DNA of 64,000 bases from Pontibacter sp. HSC-36F09 (GTDB lineage: Bacteria; Bacteroidota; Bacteroidia; Cytophagales; Hymenobacteraceae). Every line of letters starts with the position of its first letter. Position 1 is the stretch's first letter. Both the position numbers and the translations under genes were made by a program. Location of the stretch: contig NZ_JALKAA010000004.1 in the NCBI RefSeq assembly GCF_024171605.1, forward strand, positions 1-64,000, in the 5' to 3' direction. This document shows, one piece after another, positions 23,985-32,336 of the stretch. The notes under the pieces were generated by a model that saw only the letters and a program-made list of their open reading frames with translations, had not been told where the DNA came from and searched no databases.

Positions 23985-24674
23985 ATGGCGAAGACGATCA
24001 AACGAGATAACAGAGGTATAGCCATCGCCGCCATCATTATGGCGTGCTGGTTTGGCCTGCTCGTATACCTGCTGCGCTTCCCGGTTGATTTCGCCACGCC
24101 ACTGCCTTACCTGTTTCTGTTGCTGCAGATGCACCTGTATACCGGGCTTTTTATTACTGCACACGATGCCATGCACGGCGTGGTCGCTCCCGGCCGACCA
24201 AAACTGAATCGCTTTATCGGTACCGTTACCGCTTTTCTCTTTGCTTACAATTGGTACCCGAGGCTTTTGCCGAAACATCACCAGCATCACAGGCATGTAG
24301 CCACTGAAGAGGACCCGGATTACCATCATGGTTCCTTCTGGCCCTGGTACTACAGCTTTCTGAAAAACTATATTACCTGGTGGCAAATCGTGCTGATGGC
24401 CATTACCTATAATGTGCTCCAGCTTTTTTTTCCGCTTGAGAATGTGGTGATGTTCTGGATGGTGCCTGCCATACTCGCTACGTTCCAGCTATTCTATTTC
24501 GGTACCTACCTGCCACACCGTGGCGAACACGCTCCTGATAACCGGCATAAGTCCGGCACGCAGTCCAAGAATCACTTCTGGGCCTTTGTGAGTTGTTACT
24601 TCTTCGGCTACCACTACGAGCACCACGACAAGCCCTACCTGCCGTGGTGGCAGTTGTATAAAGCGAAATCCTGA
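23985..24674 (+). CDS. crtW: Beta-carotene ketolase, CrtW type
   Basis: A 229-residue membrane fatty-acid-desaturase-fold enzyme that adds 4-keto groups to beta-ionone rings. Three His boxes are present: HDAMHG, HHQHHRHV and HYEHHDKP, with YLPHRGEHAPDNRH between the last two, as in CrtW. The frame could open at a TTG at 23937, but the ATG at 23985 (MAKTIKRDN) gives the normal length. With CrtZ it predicts astaxanthin-type or related keto-hydroxy carotenoids. It is the last gene of the carotenoid region. Confidence 0.9.
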   Translation: MAKTIKRDNRGIAIAAIIMACWFGLLVYLLRFPVDFATPLPYLFLLLQMHLYTGLFITAHDAMHGVVAPGRPKLNRFIGTVTAFLFAYNWYPRLLPKHHQHHRHVATEEDPDYHHGSFWPWYYSFLKNYITWWQIVLMAITYNVLQLFFPLENVVMFWMVPAILATFQLFYFGTYLPHRGEHAPDNRHKSGTQSKNHFWAFVSCYFFGYHYEHHDKPYLPWWQLYKAKS

Positions 24675-24725
24675 AGGATTTTGACAATGGGCCATTAGAC
24701 GAAGGACAAAAGACTTTAAGTATAG

Positions 24726-24763
24726 AAAAGGCCTACTTCTGGCAGTGCAGGAGCAGGCCTTTT
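24726..24763. terminator. Hairpin between crtW and the HMA gene
   Basis: AAAAGGCCT / AGGCCTTTT arms around a 20-nt loop, A-rich on the left and TTTTC on the right. It could serve both convergent genes. GACAAAGGA-type repeated words flank it. Confidence 0.65.
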
Positions 24764-24844
24764 CATCTTTTGTAGACTTCGGGGATTAAAGAGAAGGTGC
24801 GCTCTTTTGTCCTTTGTTAGGAAAATCCTTTGTCTCAAAGAGCC

Positions 24845-25195
24845 CTAGTGCGCGCCGGCTTCCTTGCGGCAGCAATCGTCCAGCTTGTTGTAGGCTCGCG
24901 GCGTAGCGGGCTTGTCGTCTGCATCGTAGCCGGTGTCGTTCACCGCCTTGCGGATCTTGTCTTCGTTGGTTTTTTTAGGATCAAAGGACACTGTCAGCAT
25001 TTTTGAATCCACATCCAGGTTCGATTTTTTAACGCCTTTCTCGTAAGCCATCGCTTTTTCCAGGCTCTTTTTGCACATGTCGCACACGGCTGACGTCTTG
25101 ATTTGGATTGTTTTCTCGTTGCCACTCTGAGCCTGTGCGCCGAGCGTGGCAAAGAACATCACAAATACTAAACTGAGGTTTCTGAAGATTTTCAT
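24845..25195 (-). CDS. Exported heavy-metal-associated (HMA) domain protein
   Basis: A 116-residue protein with a signal peptide (LSLVFVMFFATLGAQA) and an HMA fold of the CopZ/MerP kind; the metal site is SAVCDMCKKSL (CxxC). A second Cys pair, DDCCRKEAG, ends the protein. It would bind Cu or a similar metal in the periplasm. It lies 85 bp downstream of the TonB receptor gene on the same strand, so a metal-handling operon is likely. The metal is not determined by the sequence. Confidence 0.88.
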   Translation of the reverse strand: MKIFRNLSLVFVMFFATLGAQAQSGNEKTIQIKTSAVCDMCKKSLEKAMAYEKGVKKSNLDVDSKMLTVSFDPKKTNEDKIRKAVNDTGYDADDKPATPRAYNKLDDCCRKEAGAH

Positions 25196-25280
25196 AAGGA
25201 TATTTATTATTGGTGAATGTTAATGTATGATAATGATTTTTCTCTTTTAAAGCTGTTGGAGCTGTGCAAATGATGTGCCG

Positions 25281-27503
25281 CTACTCAATCTTAAAGCGTA
25301 TACCTGCATAAATTACCCTGCCGGTGATCGGTCCCCATACCATACTGGCATCGAAGGTCGGACCGAAGGGGTTATCAGCTCCTAAAATAGCATCTGGCTG
25401 TCTGAAGTTCAACAGGTTTTCGCCACCCACATAAATTCCCCAGCGCTTGAAAGCCCGCGATACCTGCCCGTTCAAGGTATAGAAAGCATCCGATTTACGG
25501 ACGTCCGCTTTCCCACCGTGGCCTTCCATGTAAGCCAGCGGCATTTGCCCGAAAAACTGCGTGGTCAGGTCGGCACGCCACTTGTCGAAGGGTGTTGCAA
25601 AGCCGAGGTTCACAAAAAAGCGGTGTTGTGGGATCATGGGGCGCTGCTGCAAAACACCGTTATAGGTGGTCTGTACATCGAAGTACTTATAAGCCGTCTT
25701 CACGTCAAAGCCCTTCAGTACCTCGTACTGCAACTCTGCCTGAAAACTGCGCGAGAAGGAGCGACCTTGCAGGTTGTAGAACTCCACCTGGTTGGCACTG
25801 CTGTACATGTCGGCCACCACCTGGTTTTGGAACGTGGTATAGTAGTAGTCGGTGATGAAAGCGCCAGGGCGACCGCCCAAGTCGAAGTACTGTGTAAAGG
25901 ATCCGCCCACATTCCAGGCTTTCTCCGGCTCCAGCGCCTCCCGGAACGTAAAGGCACGGTTGCTAACCAAAGCCGCCGTGTTCTCCGAAATCGGGTTAGC
26001 TACCCGGAAGCCTTTGCCTGTCGCGACCCGGAAAATGGTGTTGGGCGTGAGGTCATACTTCACGTTCAGGCGCGGGGTGAACACAGTGCCGTACAGGTTG
26101 TGAAAATCAGTTCGTGCGCCGGCCACGATGGTCAGGTTGTCAGCATTACTGAAAATGTATTCTGCGAAAATGCCCGGAACCCGTTCGGTGCGAGCCAACC
26201 TGGTTTGCTCCAATAGCTCGGTATAGTCATCGTACAAAAAACTGGCGCCTACTTTATAGGTATGGCCCGTGTGCCCGATGATGGACTGGAAAATGAAACG
26301 CAAATCACCGGTGTTCTGCTCCCCGTTGTACTGCCTGCGGCCATAAAGTGAGTTGAACTTATGGTGCACGCCCGAGGTGATGAAGCCCAGGCTCTGGTAT
26401 GGCCTCCCTGGGAAGGTATAGGAGGTCTTGTTAAAGAAAGACAGGCGCTCGGTCTCGGATTCGGTGCCATAATGCTGCGTCGGGCTCACGGGCTCACCTT
26501 TCACATAATCCATCTGCCCACCCAGTTTTGTTTCGCGCAGGGCATTAAAGCCGAACTCCGATACCCAGGTATCACCGTGGGCATATTTCCACTTGTTGTA
26601 CACGTTGTGGTGCGTGCCCAGCGCCAGGTCCATGAACCCGTCCTTGTTGCGGTCCACGCGGTTGCCCAGGTGGTCGCTGTGCAGCATCAGGAGCGTGCTC
26701 CACTTCGGGCTCACCTGCGCCGACACGTTCAGGTTGGCATCGAGCTTGGCCCGGCTGTTGCCATACAGGTTCAGGTATAGGCGTTCTGTTTTCTCAGGGT
26801 CCCGCAGCTTCACGTTTACCTGTCCCGAAATCGATTCATAGCCATTCAGCACCGAACCCATCCCTTTGATGATGTCGATGGATTCGATATAAGTGCCTGA
26901 CAGATAATTGAGACGGTAGGGAGTAGACAGGCCGCGCAGGGCAGGCACGTTGTCGGTGGTGAGCAAGGTATAGGAACCGTCCAGCCCCAGCATCTGGATC
27001 TGTTTGGCGCCCGAGACCGCGTCGGTCGTCGTTACTTCCACAGAGGCATTTGTTTCAAAGCTTTCCGCCAGGTTACAGCAGGCCGATTTCTCCAGGTCGC
27101 GGGTCGTAATGATCTGGGAGTTGGTGGGAGTGAGGGCTGAGTAGCGTGTTTGCTGTCCCTTTACCACGACTTCTTTGAGAGAGCCGGTGGAAGTGAGCGC
27201 GACAGTGATACTGGTTTTGCCACTGACGTCTATGGTGTCCGGCTTATACCCCAGGTATGAGACTATGATCTGGGGTGTAGCAGCATCCGCCAGTTGCAGC
27301 GTGAAGTTACCAGCAGCATCTGTAGAAGTGCCTTTTGTGGTGCCTTTCCAGACCGCGCTGGCCCCGATCAAGGGGGAATTGTTCGTTTTATCGACCACTC
27401 TGCCTGTGAGTTGCTGGGCAGTGGCAGGGTAGAGGATGCTTATAAAGAGTGCGAGCGTGCTGAAGATGCGGTAGAGCTGCTGCGCAGGTATAGAGAAATA
27501 CAT
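25281..27503 (-). CDS. TonB-dependent outer-membrane receptor
   Basis: A 740-residue receptor: signal peptide, a carboxypeptidase-like regulatory domain (about 30-110; LTGRVVDKTNNSPLIGASAV), a plug domain (about 125-240) and a 22-strand type barrel ending in RVIYAGIRFKIE. The plug carries an unusual CC pair in LEKSACCNLAESFETN, a feature I associate with receptors next to HMA proteins. The gene context (HYC_CC_PP-like protein upstream, HMA protein downstream) points to metal, perhaps copper, uptake. The substrate is inferred. Confidence 0.9.
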   Translation of the reverse strand: MYFSIPAQQLYRIFSTLALFISILYPATAQQLTGRVVDKTNNSPLIGASAVWKGTTKGTSTDAAGNFTLQLADAATPQIIVSYLGYKPDTIDVSGKTSITVALTSTGSLKEVVVKGQQTRYSALTPTNSQIITTRDLEKSACCNLAESFETNASVEVTTTDAVSGAKQIQMLGLDGSYTLLTTDNVPALRGLSTPYRLNYLSGTYIESIDIIKGMGSVLNGYESISGQVNVKLRDPEKTERLYLNLYGNSRAKLDANLNVSAQVSPKWSTLLMLHSDHLGNRVDRNKDGFMDLALGTHHNVYNKWKYAHGDTWVSEFGFNALRETKLGGQMDYVKGEPVSPTQHYGTESETERLSFFNKTSYTFPGRPYQSLGFITSGVHHKFNSLYGRRQYNGEQNTGDLRFIFQSIIGHTGHTYKVGASFLYDDYTELLEQTRLARTERVPGIFAEYIFSNADNLTIVAGARTDFHNLYGTVFTPRLNVKYDLTPNTIFRVATGKGFRVANPISENTAALVSNRAFTFREALEPEKAWNVGGSFTQYFDLGGRPGAFITDYYYTTFQNQVVADMYSSANQVEFYNLQGRSFSRSFQAELQYEVLKGFDVKTAYKYFDVQTTYNGVLQQRPMIPQHRFFVNLGFATPFDKWRADLTTQFFGQMPLAYMEGHGGKADVRKSDAFYTLNGQVSRAFKRWGIYVGGENLLNFRQPDAILGADNPFGPTFDASMVWGPITGRVIYAGIRFKIE

Positions 27504-27533
27504 AAATCGTAATCGCTTAAATTTTCAGAATGC

Positions 27534-27552
27534 AGGTATAGGCACAGGTATA
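27534..27552. repeat. AGGTATA pair upstream of the TonB receptor gene
   Basis: Two direct copies 12 bp apart (27534 and 27546), between the receptor start and the preceding gene; another copy overlaps the receptor's first codons near 27486. Confidence 0.8.
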
Positions 27553-27584
27553 AAAAGCAGTGCGGTTAGGGGCAAACTGAGAAT

Positions 27585-27992
27585 CTAGACGATCAGGATG
27601 TGTAGGGAATGCAATAATTGGCGTCCGTAGAGCGGGGGCGAACTGTCGGAATAGGTGAGAATGCGCTGGTCGGTGGCAACAGCCGGTGACCAGGTGGCAA
27701 AAAGTGGCGTGAAATTGACCTTAAAGAAAACCGGAAGTTCGAGTGTAAAGCCCTTCAGCGAGGACACAGGCTCCAGCTTTTCGAAGGATAACGCTGTTGT
27801 GCAGCAGTCATCTTCATCTCCTTGCTGTTCATTATGTTTCTGCGTACCAGGCTTTTGGCAGCAACTGCCGTCCTGCTCCTGCGGGGTCGTCATCCTCAGG
27901 CACAGTTGCTCACTCAGGGCCACCCCAAATGAGCCGAGCAAAATGCTCAGGGTCAGCAGCAGTAAAACCGTATGGCGGATGGTCTGATTCAC
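27585..27992 (-). CDS. HYC_CC_PP-like small exported protein
   Basis: A 135-residue protein with a signal peptide (TVLLLLTLSILLGSFGVA), Cys pairs at GSCCQKPG and DDCCTTAL, and a PP motif at SSPPLYGRQLLHSLHIL. This matches the HYC_CC_PP family, found beside TonB receptors in Bacteroidota; the usual H-Y-C is Q-L-C here. It starts with GTG and lies 81 bp upstream of the receptor gene. Metal binding by the Cys pairs is plausible. Five or six GTGG boxes lie upstream on its strand. Confidence 0.7.
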   Translation of the reverse strand: MNQTIRHTVLLLLTLSILLGSFGVALSEQLCLRMTTPQEQDGSCCQKPGTQKHNEQQGDEDDCCTTALSFEKLEPVSSLKGFTLELPVFFKVNFTPLFATWSPAVATDQRILTYSDSSPPLYGRQLLHSLHILIV

Positions 27993-28016
27993 ATCACAAA
28001 TATACGGATAATCCCC

Positions 28017-28090
28017 CCACTTTTATCACAACCTTTATCCACTCGCGGGATTGTGCCCCACTTTGTCCCACATTCTCCACTTCGTCCCAC
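28017..28090 (-). promoter_or_regulatory. Minus-strand GTGG box array
   Basis: Six CCAC words (GTGG on minus) at 28017, 28039, 28058, 28068, 28077 and 28087; the last four are spaced 10, 9 and 10 bp. Three read AAAGTGG on minus, as in MraZ-type repeats. They face the HYC_CC_PP-like gene. Confidence 0.55.
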
Positions 28091-28219
28091 TTTTGCTCAA
28101 AACATCTTGGAGCAGGGTCCGGCTATACCTGTTTTGAGTTTTAAGTAACTGTATTTCAGCAAGTTGTAATATAAGGGCTCTCGTATATTAACGAAAAGGC
28201 ATATTTCCTGCAAATAAAC

Positions 28220-28291
28220 TTATCCGCAAAATGAAGGTCTGAAATGTGGATAATGTGGATAAGTGGGGTGGATAACCATAATTTATCCACA
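28220..28291. other. Cluster of DnaA-box-like 9-mers
   Basis: TTATCCGCA (28220), two abutting TGTGGATAA (28245 and 28254), GGTGGATAA (28267) and TTATCCACA (28283) lie in 72 bp; TTATCCACT occurs at 28035. Three are exact matches to the DnaA consensus. AT-rich sequence precedes them (about 28138-28220). This may be a DnaA-controlled promoter, a titration site or part of an origin; the sequence alone does not decide. Confidence 0.65.
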
Positions 28292-28320
28292 AAGTGGTAA
28301 AAAGTGGGAGATTGTGGTTG
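28291..28320 (+). promoter_or_regulatory. Three MraZ-like decamers
   Basis: AAAGTGGTAA, AAAGTGGGAG and ATTGTGGTTG follow each other with exact 10-bp spacing. They fit the AAAGTG[T/G]N3 repeats reported for Mycoplasma MraZ and the 10-bp TGGG-type repeats in E. coli. The third overlaps the -33 element of the mraZ promoter, which suits autorepression. Confidence 0.75.
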
Positions 28321-28347
28321 CGAGCATTTGTTGTTTCGTTACATTTG
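28318..28347 (+). promoter_or_regulatory. mraZ (dcw cluster) promoter
   Basis: TTG at 28318-28320, 19-bp spacer, TACATTTG at 28340-28347; both parts fit the Bacteroidota housekeeping consensus. The start codon is 38 bp downstream. Confidence 0.8.
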
Positions 28348-28385
28348 TATACTCCGAAAACTCTACGGAGTCAACAGTCATATAC

Positions 28386-28853
28386 ATGAACTTCCTGTCT
28401 GGCGAATACGAATGCAAGATTGATCCGAAGGGAAGGTTGGTTTTACCTGCAAAGATAAAAACCAACTTGCCGGAGGCGTCGGGCAATCATGTTGTGCTGA
28501 CAAGGGGTTTTGAACCTTGCCTTGTGCTCTACCCGAAATCGGAGTGGAAGACGATCTACGACAAGGTGGCGGGTCTGAACGAGTTTAATGAGGAGTACCG
28601 CCAGTTTCAGCGCAACTTTTTCCGTGGCAACACGGAGATCGAGCTGGACGGCACGGGCCGCTTTATCGTTCCCCGCACCATGGCCCGCTTCGCCGATCTG
28701 GAGAAGGAAGCGATTGTGGTGGGCCTTGGCAACCGTGTCGAGATCTGGAACCCGGACAGGTATGAAGATTTCCTGATCAAGGACCAGCAGAGTTTCTCGC
28801 AACTGGCCGAGAAGTTTTTAGGAGATAAACCGGCTGCAGAGCCTTTGATTTAA
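28386..28853 (+). CDS. mraZ: Transcriptional regulator MraZ
   Basis: A 155-residue protein of two AbrB-like swapped-hairpin domains; each carries the DxxGRxxxP motif, seen as DPKGRLVLPAKIK (about 12) and DGTGRFIVPRTMA (about 84). MraZ binds repeats in its own promoter and regulates the dcw cluster. The open frame extends upstream to 28263, but that stretch covers the promoter and MraZ boxes, so the ATG at 28386 (MNFLSGEYECK) is the start. Its stop overlaps the rsmH start (TAATG). Confidence 0.95.
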   Translation: MNFLSGEYECKIDPKGRLVLPAKIKTNLPEASGNHVVLTRGFEPCLVLYPKSEWKTIYDKVAGLNEFNEEYRQFQRNFFRGNTEIELDGTGRFIVPRTMARFADLEKEAIVVGLGNRVEIWNPDRYEDFLIKDQQSFSQLAEKFLGDKPAAEPLI

Positions 28854-29755
28854 TGGAGTACCACAGACCAGTCATGTTGCAGGAATGCATCGACGCGCTG
28901 GAAATCAAACCAGATGGCGTGTATGTGGATGTGACGTTTGGAGGCGGCGGTCACTCTAGGGTAATCGCCAGCAAGCTGACGACCGGTCAGCTTTACTCGT
29001 TTGACCAGGACCGCGACGCGGAGGAACAGTCGAAGAAGATCGACAGTCCGGCTTTCACGTTTGTGCGCGCCAACTTCCGGGATCTGAAAAAGTACCTGCG
29101 CCTGTACAAAGTCAAAGAAGTGGACGGCATTCTGGCGGACCTGGGCGTGTCATCGCACCAGTTCGACGAAGCCGAGCGCGGTTTCTCGACCCGTTTCGAC
29201 GGTCCGCTTGACATGCGCATGGACCCGGAGTCAGGTATACCGGCAAGCGAGGTAGTGAACACCTATAGCCAGGAGCAGCTGCACAAGATCTTCGGCATAT
29301 ACGGCGAAGTGAAAAACGCCAAGACGCTGGCCGGTGTGATCGTGTCGCAACGCGCGCGCCAACCGATCGAGACGATCGGGGAGTTTAAAAAAGCCATCAG
29401 CTCCTGCACCCCGCGCGGGAAGGAGAATAAGTACCTGGCGCAAGTGTTTCAGGCGCTTCGTATCGAAGTGAACGACGAGCTGAAGGCGCTCGAGGAAATG
29501 CTGGAGCAGGCGGCCGAAGTGCTCAAGCCGGGCGGACGACTGGTGGTCATGTCCTACCACTCGCTCGAAGACCGGCTGGTGAAGAACTTCATCGCCAAGG
29601 GCAAATTCTTTGGGGAAGTGGAAAAGGACCTGTTCGGCAACGAGAAAAAACCACTCGACGCCGTCAGTCGCAAGCCGATAACAGCCTCCGAACAGGAATT
29701 GCTTGAAAACAGCCGCTCACGCAGCGCCAAACTAAGAATCGCAGAGAAGAGATAG
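28853..29755 (+). CDS. rsmH: 16S rRNA (cytosine-1402-N4)-methyltransferase
   Basis: A 300-residue SAM-dependent enzyme (MraW) that methylates C1402 of 16S rRNA. Seen: YHRPVMLQECIDAL, the SAM loop DVTFGGGGHSR, ILADLGVSSHQFDEAERGFS, and the late motif VVMSYHSLEDRLVKNF. Its start overlaps the mraZ stop, so translation is coupled. Order mraZ-rsmH-ftsL is standard. Confidence 0.96.
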   Translation: MEYHRPVMLQECIDALEIKPDGVYVDVTFGGGGHSRVIASKLTTGQLYSFDQDRDAEEQSKKIDSPAFTFVRANFRDLKKYLRLYKVKEVDGILADLGVSSHQFDEAERGFSTRFDGPLDMRMDPESGIPASEVVNTYSQEQLHKIFGIYGEVKNAKTLAGVIVSQRARQPIETIGEFKKAISSCTPRGKENKYLAQVFQALRIEVNDELKALEEMLEQAAEVLKPGGRLVVMSYHSLEDRLVKNFIAKGKFFGEVEKDLFGNEKKPLDAVSRKPITASEQELLENSRSRSAKLRIAEKR

Positions 29756-29803
29756 CGAATGTGGAAAGAGATTTAACAACAGTGTCGTAACCCAAACTTA
29801 ACT

Positions 29804-30247
29804 ATGGCTCCTAACCTTATGACTAAGACAGCTGCCGCACCCAAAGGCAACACGCTGCGCGTGAAGCACGAGGAGGAGGCAAAGGCAAAGCCGGAGGTAA
29901 AGGCTAAAAAGAAGGGGTTCAGCCTGTTCAAGTGGCTGGACAAATACACCAATGTTGATTTTCTGTTTCAGGAAGGCGTGCCGACCAAGTACCTGCCGCA
30001 CGTACTTTTCCTGACAGGTATAACGCTCTTCTACATCGGCAACACCCACTACGCCGAGAAGACCATCCGCAAAATTGCCAAAATCAAAGTAGAAACAGAA
30101 GACTTACGGGCGGACTATACCACCCTGAAGTCAGATTATATGGGCGCCAGCAAGCAGTCTGAAGTGGCGCGCAACGTGGCACCGCTGGGCCTGGTTGAAA
30201 GTTCATCTCCACCTTATCAAGTAGAAGTTGCGGAAGATGAATATTAA
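29804..30247 (+). CDS. ftsL: FtsL-like cell division protein
   Basis: A 147-residue bitopic membrane protein in the ftsL position. It has a Lys/Ala/Glu-rich cytoplasmic tail (about 1-60), one membrane helix (LPHVLFLTGITLFYIGN, about 64-80) and a coiled-coil-like outer part (KTIRKIAKIKVETEDLRADY). Bacteroidota FtsL proteins are poorly conserved and usually named by position. A start at the second Met (29819) is possible. It overlaps ftsI by 11 bp. FtsL helps activate the FtsWI septal synthase. Confidence 0.8.
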   Translation: MAPNLMTKTAAAPKGNTLRVKHEEEAKAKPEVKAKKKGFSLFKWLDKYTNVDFLFQEGVPTKYLPHVLFLTGITLFYIGNTHYAEKTIRKIAKIKVETEDLRADYTTLKSDYMGASKQSEVARNVAPLGLVESSSPPYQVEVAEDEY

Positions 30248-32336
30248 AAAGTCTATCGTACTGCGTGTACGGATCGTGTTTTTGCTGGTATGTCTTTTTG
30301 CCTGTGCTATCATGTACAAAATCGTACAGATACAGGTGCTGGACGGTACCAAGTGGAAACAGATCTCGAAGGAACGCCGCATCCGCTATCAACCGGTACC
30401 GGCTACCCGTGGCAATATCTACTCCGACAACGAGAGCATATTGGCCACGTCGCTGCCATTTTACCGCGTGGCCTTCGATCCGGCCATTGCCCAGGCAGAG
30501 ACCTTCAACACAGGTATAGATTCGCTGGCCATGCTGCTGTCACGCTTCTACAAAGACGAGTCGCCGGAATACTACCGCCGCAAGATCAAAAATGCGCGGC
30601 ATGCCGGCAGAAGGTATATACGACTCAACAGCCGCCAGATCAACTACCAGGAGAAGAAACTAATGGCGAGCTGGCCGATCTTCCGGGCGGGCAAGAACAA
30701 GGGCGGCGTGATCTTCGAGAAAGTAGAGAAGCGCTTCAAGCCTTTCGGGATGCTGGCCGAACGTACGATCGGTTTTATTAATGAGGATAAAAACGGCGCC
30801 GGCCTGGAGTACAGCTTCAACGGCGATCTGGCGGGCACCGACGGGGAGGCCCTTTTTGAGCGTATAGCGGGCGGTAACAAACCGATCTACGACGGTACTG
30901 AAGTGGCGCCGCAGAACGGCTACGACATCAAAACGACCATCGATATCAACCTGCAGGACGTGGCGGAAAATGCCCTTTATAAGGCTTTGGTGGAGAAGAA
31001 CGCCGACTACGGTTGCGTCATCCTGATGGAGGTGAAGACAGGTGAGATCAAGGCAATGGCCAACTTGGGTAAAACCAAGGGAGGTTACATTGAAGACTAT
31101 AATTACGCTGTTGGTAACCAAGGACGTACAGAGCCAGGCTCCACGTTTAAGCTGGCCTCGATGATGGCCCTGTTCGAGCATACTAACCTCGGACTGGCTG
31201 ACACAGTGGATGCCGGCGACGGCAGGTACCGCATTAAGAACACGACCATGACCGACGTGAAAATCGGCGGATACGGAAAGATTTCGATACAGGATGTCTT
31301 TGAAAAATCGTCTAACATCGGCATAGCGAAACTGATACAGGAAAACTTTGGAGACAACCAGCAGGCTTTTGTGGACTACCTGCACAAGTTCGGTCTGAGC
31401 AGCACGCTGGGTTTCCAGATGGACGGCGAAGCAAGGCCATATATTAAGAACACCAGCGACAAAACATGGTATGGTACTACGCTCACCTCCATGTCTATCG
31501 GCTACGAGATGAAGCTGGCCCCGCTCCAGACACTGGCGCTTTACAATGCCGTGGCAAACAACGGTGTGAAGGTGCAACCGATCATCGTGAAGGAGATTCG
31601 TCGCGCTGACCAAGTGGTACAGACCTTTCAGACGCGCGTACTGAACGAGCGCATTGCATCGGAAGAGACAATCAAAAAGGTGCGCACGATGCTGGAAGGC
31701 GTAGTGCAGAACGGTACTGCTAAAAATCTTAAAAATGCTGACTATAAAGTGGCCGGCAAAACCGGAACTGCCCGGAAAGTGAAAGACGGCAAGTATGTGA
31801 GACTGTACTCCACTTCGTTTGCAGGTTATTTCCCTGCCGACAACCCGAAGTACAGCTGCATTGTGATCATCGACAGCCCGAGAGGGGTGAACGTGTACGG
31901 TGGCGACGTAGCCGCGCCGGTGTTTAAGGAAGTGGCTGACAAGGCCTACGCCCGTGACCTGGCCATGCACCAGCCACTGCGCGCTCGAGTGGTACCAAAC
32001 AAAGACAGCCTGCCACAAGTGAAAGCCGGCAGTTTCGATGACCTGAGCCTAATTCTGAATAAGATCGGTATCAGCAACCACTCCACAGCTACTAATGACG
32101 ACGAGTGGGTACGCGTGACGCCGCAAATGCGCTCGCTGAAATTTGAGCCACACACGATAAGGGGCGGACAGGTACCGGACGTAACGGGCATGACGCTGCG
32201 CGACGCGCTCTTCATCCTGGGCAACCAGCACCTGAAAGTGAGTGTGGAAGGGATGGGCAAGCGTGTTGTGAAGCAGTCGGTGCAGGCGGGCACTGAAATT
32301 AATAAAGAGACTAAAATTACAATTGTACTGAGCTAA
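30237..32336 (+). CDS. ftsI: Septal penicillin-binding protein FtsI with PASTA domain
   Basis: A 699-residue class B PBP (transpeptidase) for septal peptidoglycan. After one membrane helix (about 13-32) come a dimerisation domain and the transpeptidase domain with all three motifs: PGSTFK (Ser302, Lys305), SSN (358-360) and KTG (508-510). The C-terminus is a single PASTA domain (about 640-699; GGQVPDVTGMTLRDALFIL). The frame opens at a TTG at 30228, but the ATG at 30237 is better. Stop and murE start overlap by one base. Confidence 0.94.
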   Translation: MNIKKSIVLRVRIVFLLVCLFACAIMYKIVQIQVLDGTKWKQISKERRIRYQPVPATRGNIYSDNESILATSLPFYRVAFDPAIAQAETFNTGIDSLAMLLSRFYKDESPEYYRRKIKNARHAGRRYIRLNSRQINYQEKKLMASWPIFRAGKNKGGVIFEKVEKRFKPFGMLAERTIGFINEDKNGAGLEYSFNGDLAGTDGEALFERIAGGNKPIYDGTEVAPQNGYDIKTTIDINLQDVAENALYKALVEKNADYGCVILMEVKTGEIKAMANLGKTKGGYIEDYNYAVGNQGRTEPGSTFKLASMMALFEHTNLGLADTVDAGDGRYRIKNTTMTDVKIGGYGKISIQDVFEKSSNIGIAKLIQENFGDNQQAFVDYLHKFGLSSTLGFQMDGEARPYIKNTSDKTWYGTTLTSMSIGYEMKLAPLQTLALYNAVANNGVKVQPIIVKEIRRADQVVQTFQTRVLNERIASEETIKKVRTMLEGVVQNGTAKNLKNADYKVAGKTGTARKVKDGKYVRLYSTSFAGYFPADNPKYSCIVIIDSPRGVNVYGGDVAAPVFKEVADKAYARDLAMHQPLRARVVPNKDSLPQVKAGSFDDLSLILNKIGISNHSTATNDDEWVRVTPQMRSLKFEPHTIRGGQVPDVTGMTLRDALFILGNQHLKVSVEGMGKRVVKQSVQAGTEINKETKITIVLS

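Noticed and set aside
28263-28385. N-terminal extension of mraZ
   Set aside because: It would translate the promoter, DnaA and MraZ boxes; the ATG at 28386 gives the family N-terminus.
30660-32018. Long 452-codon antisense frame inside ftsI
   Set aside because: It mirrors the codon pattern of a well-supported PBP gene and has no recognisable domain.
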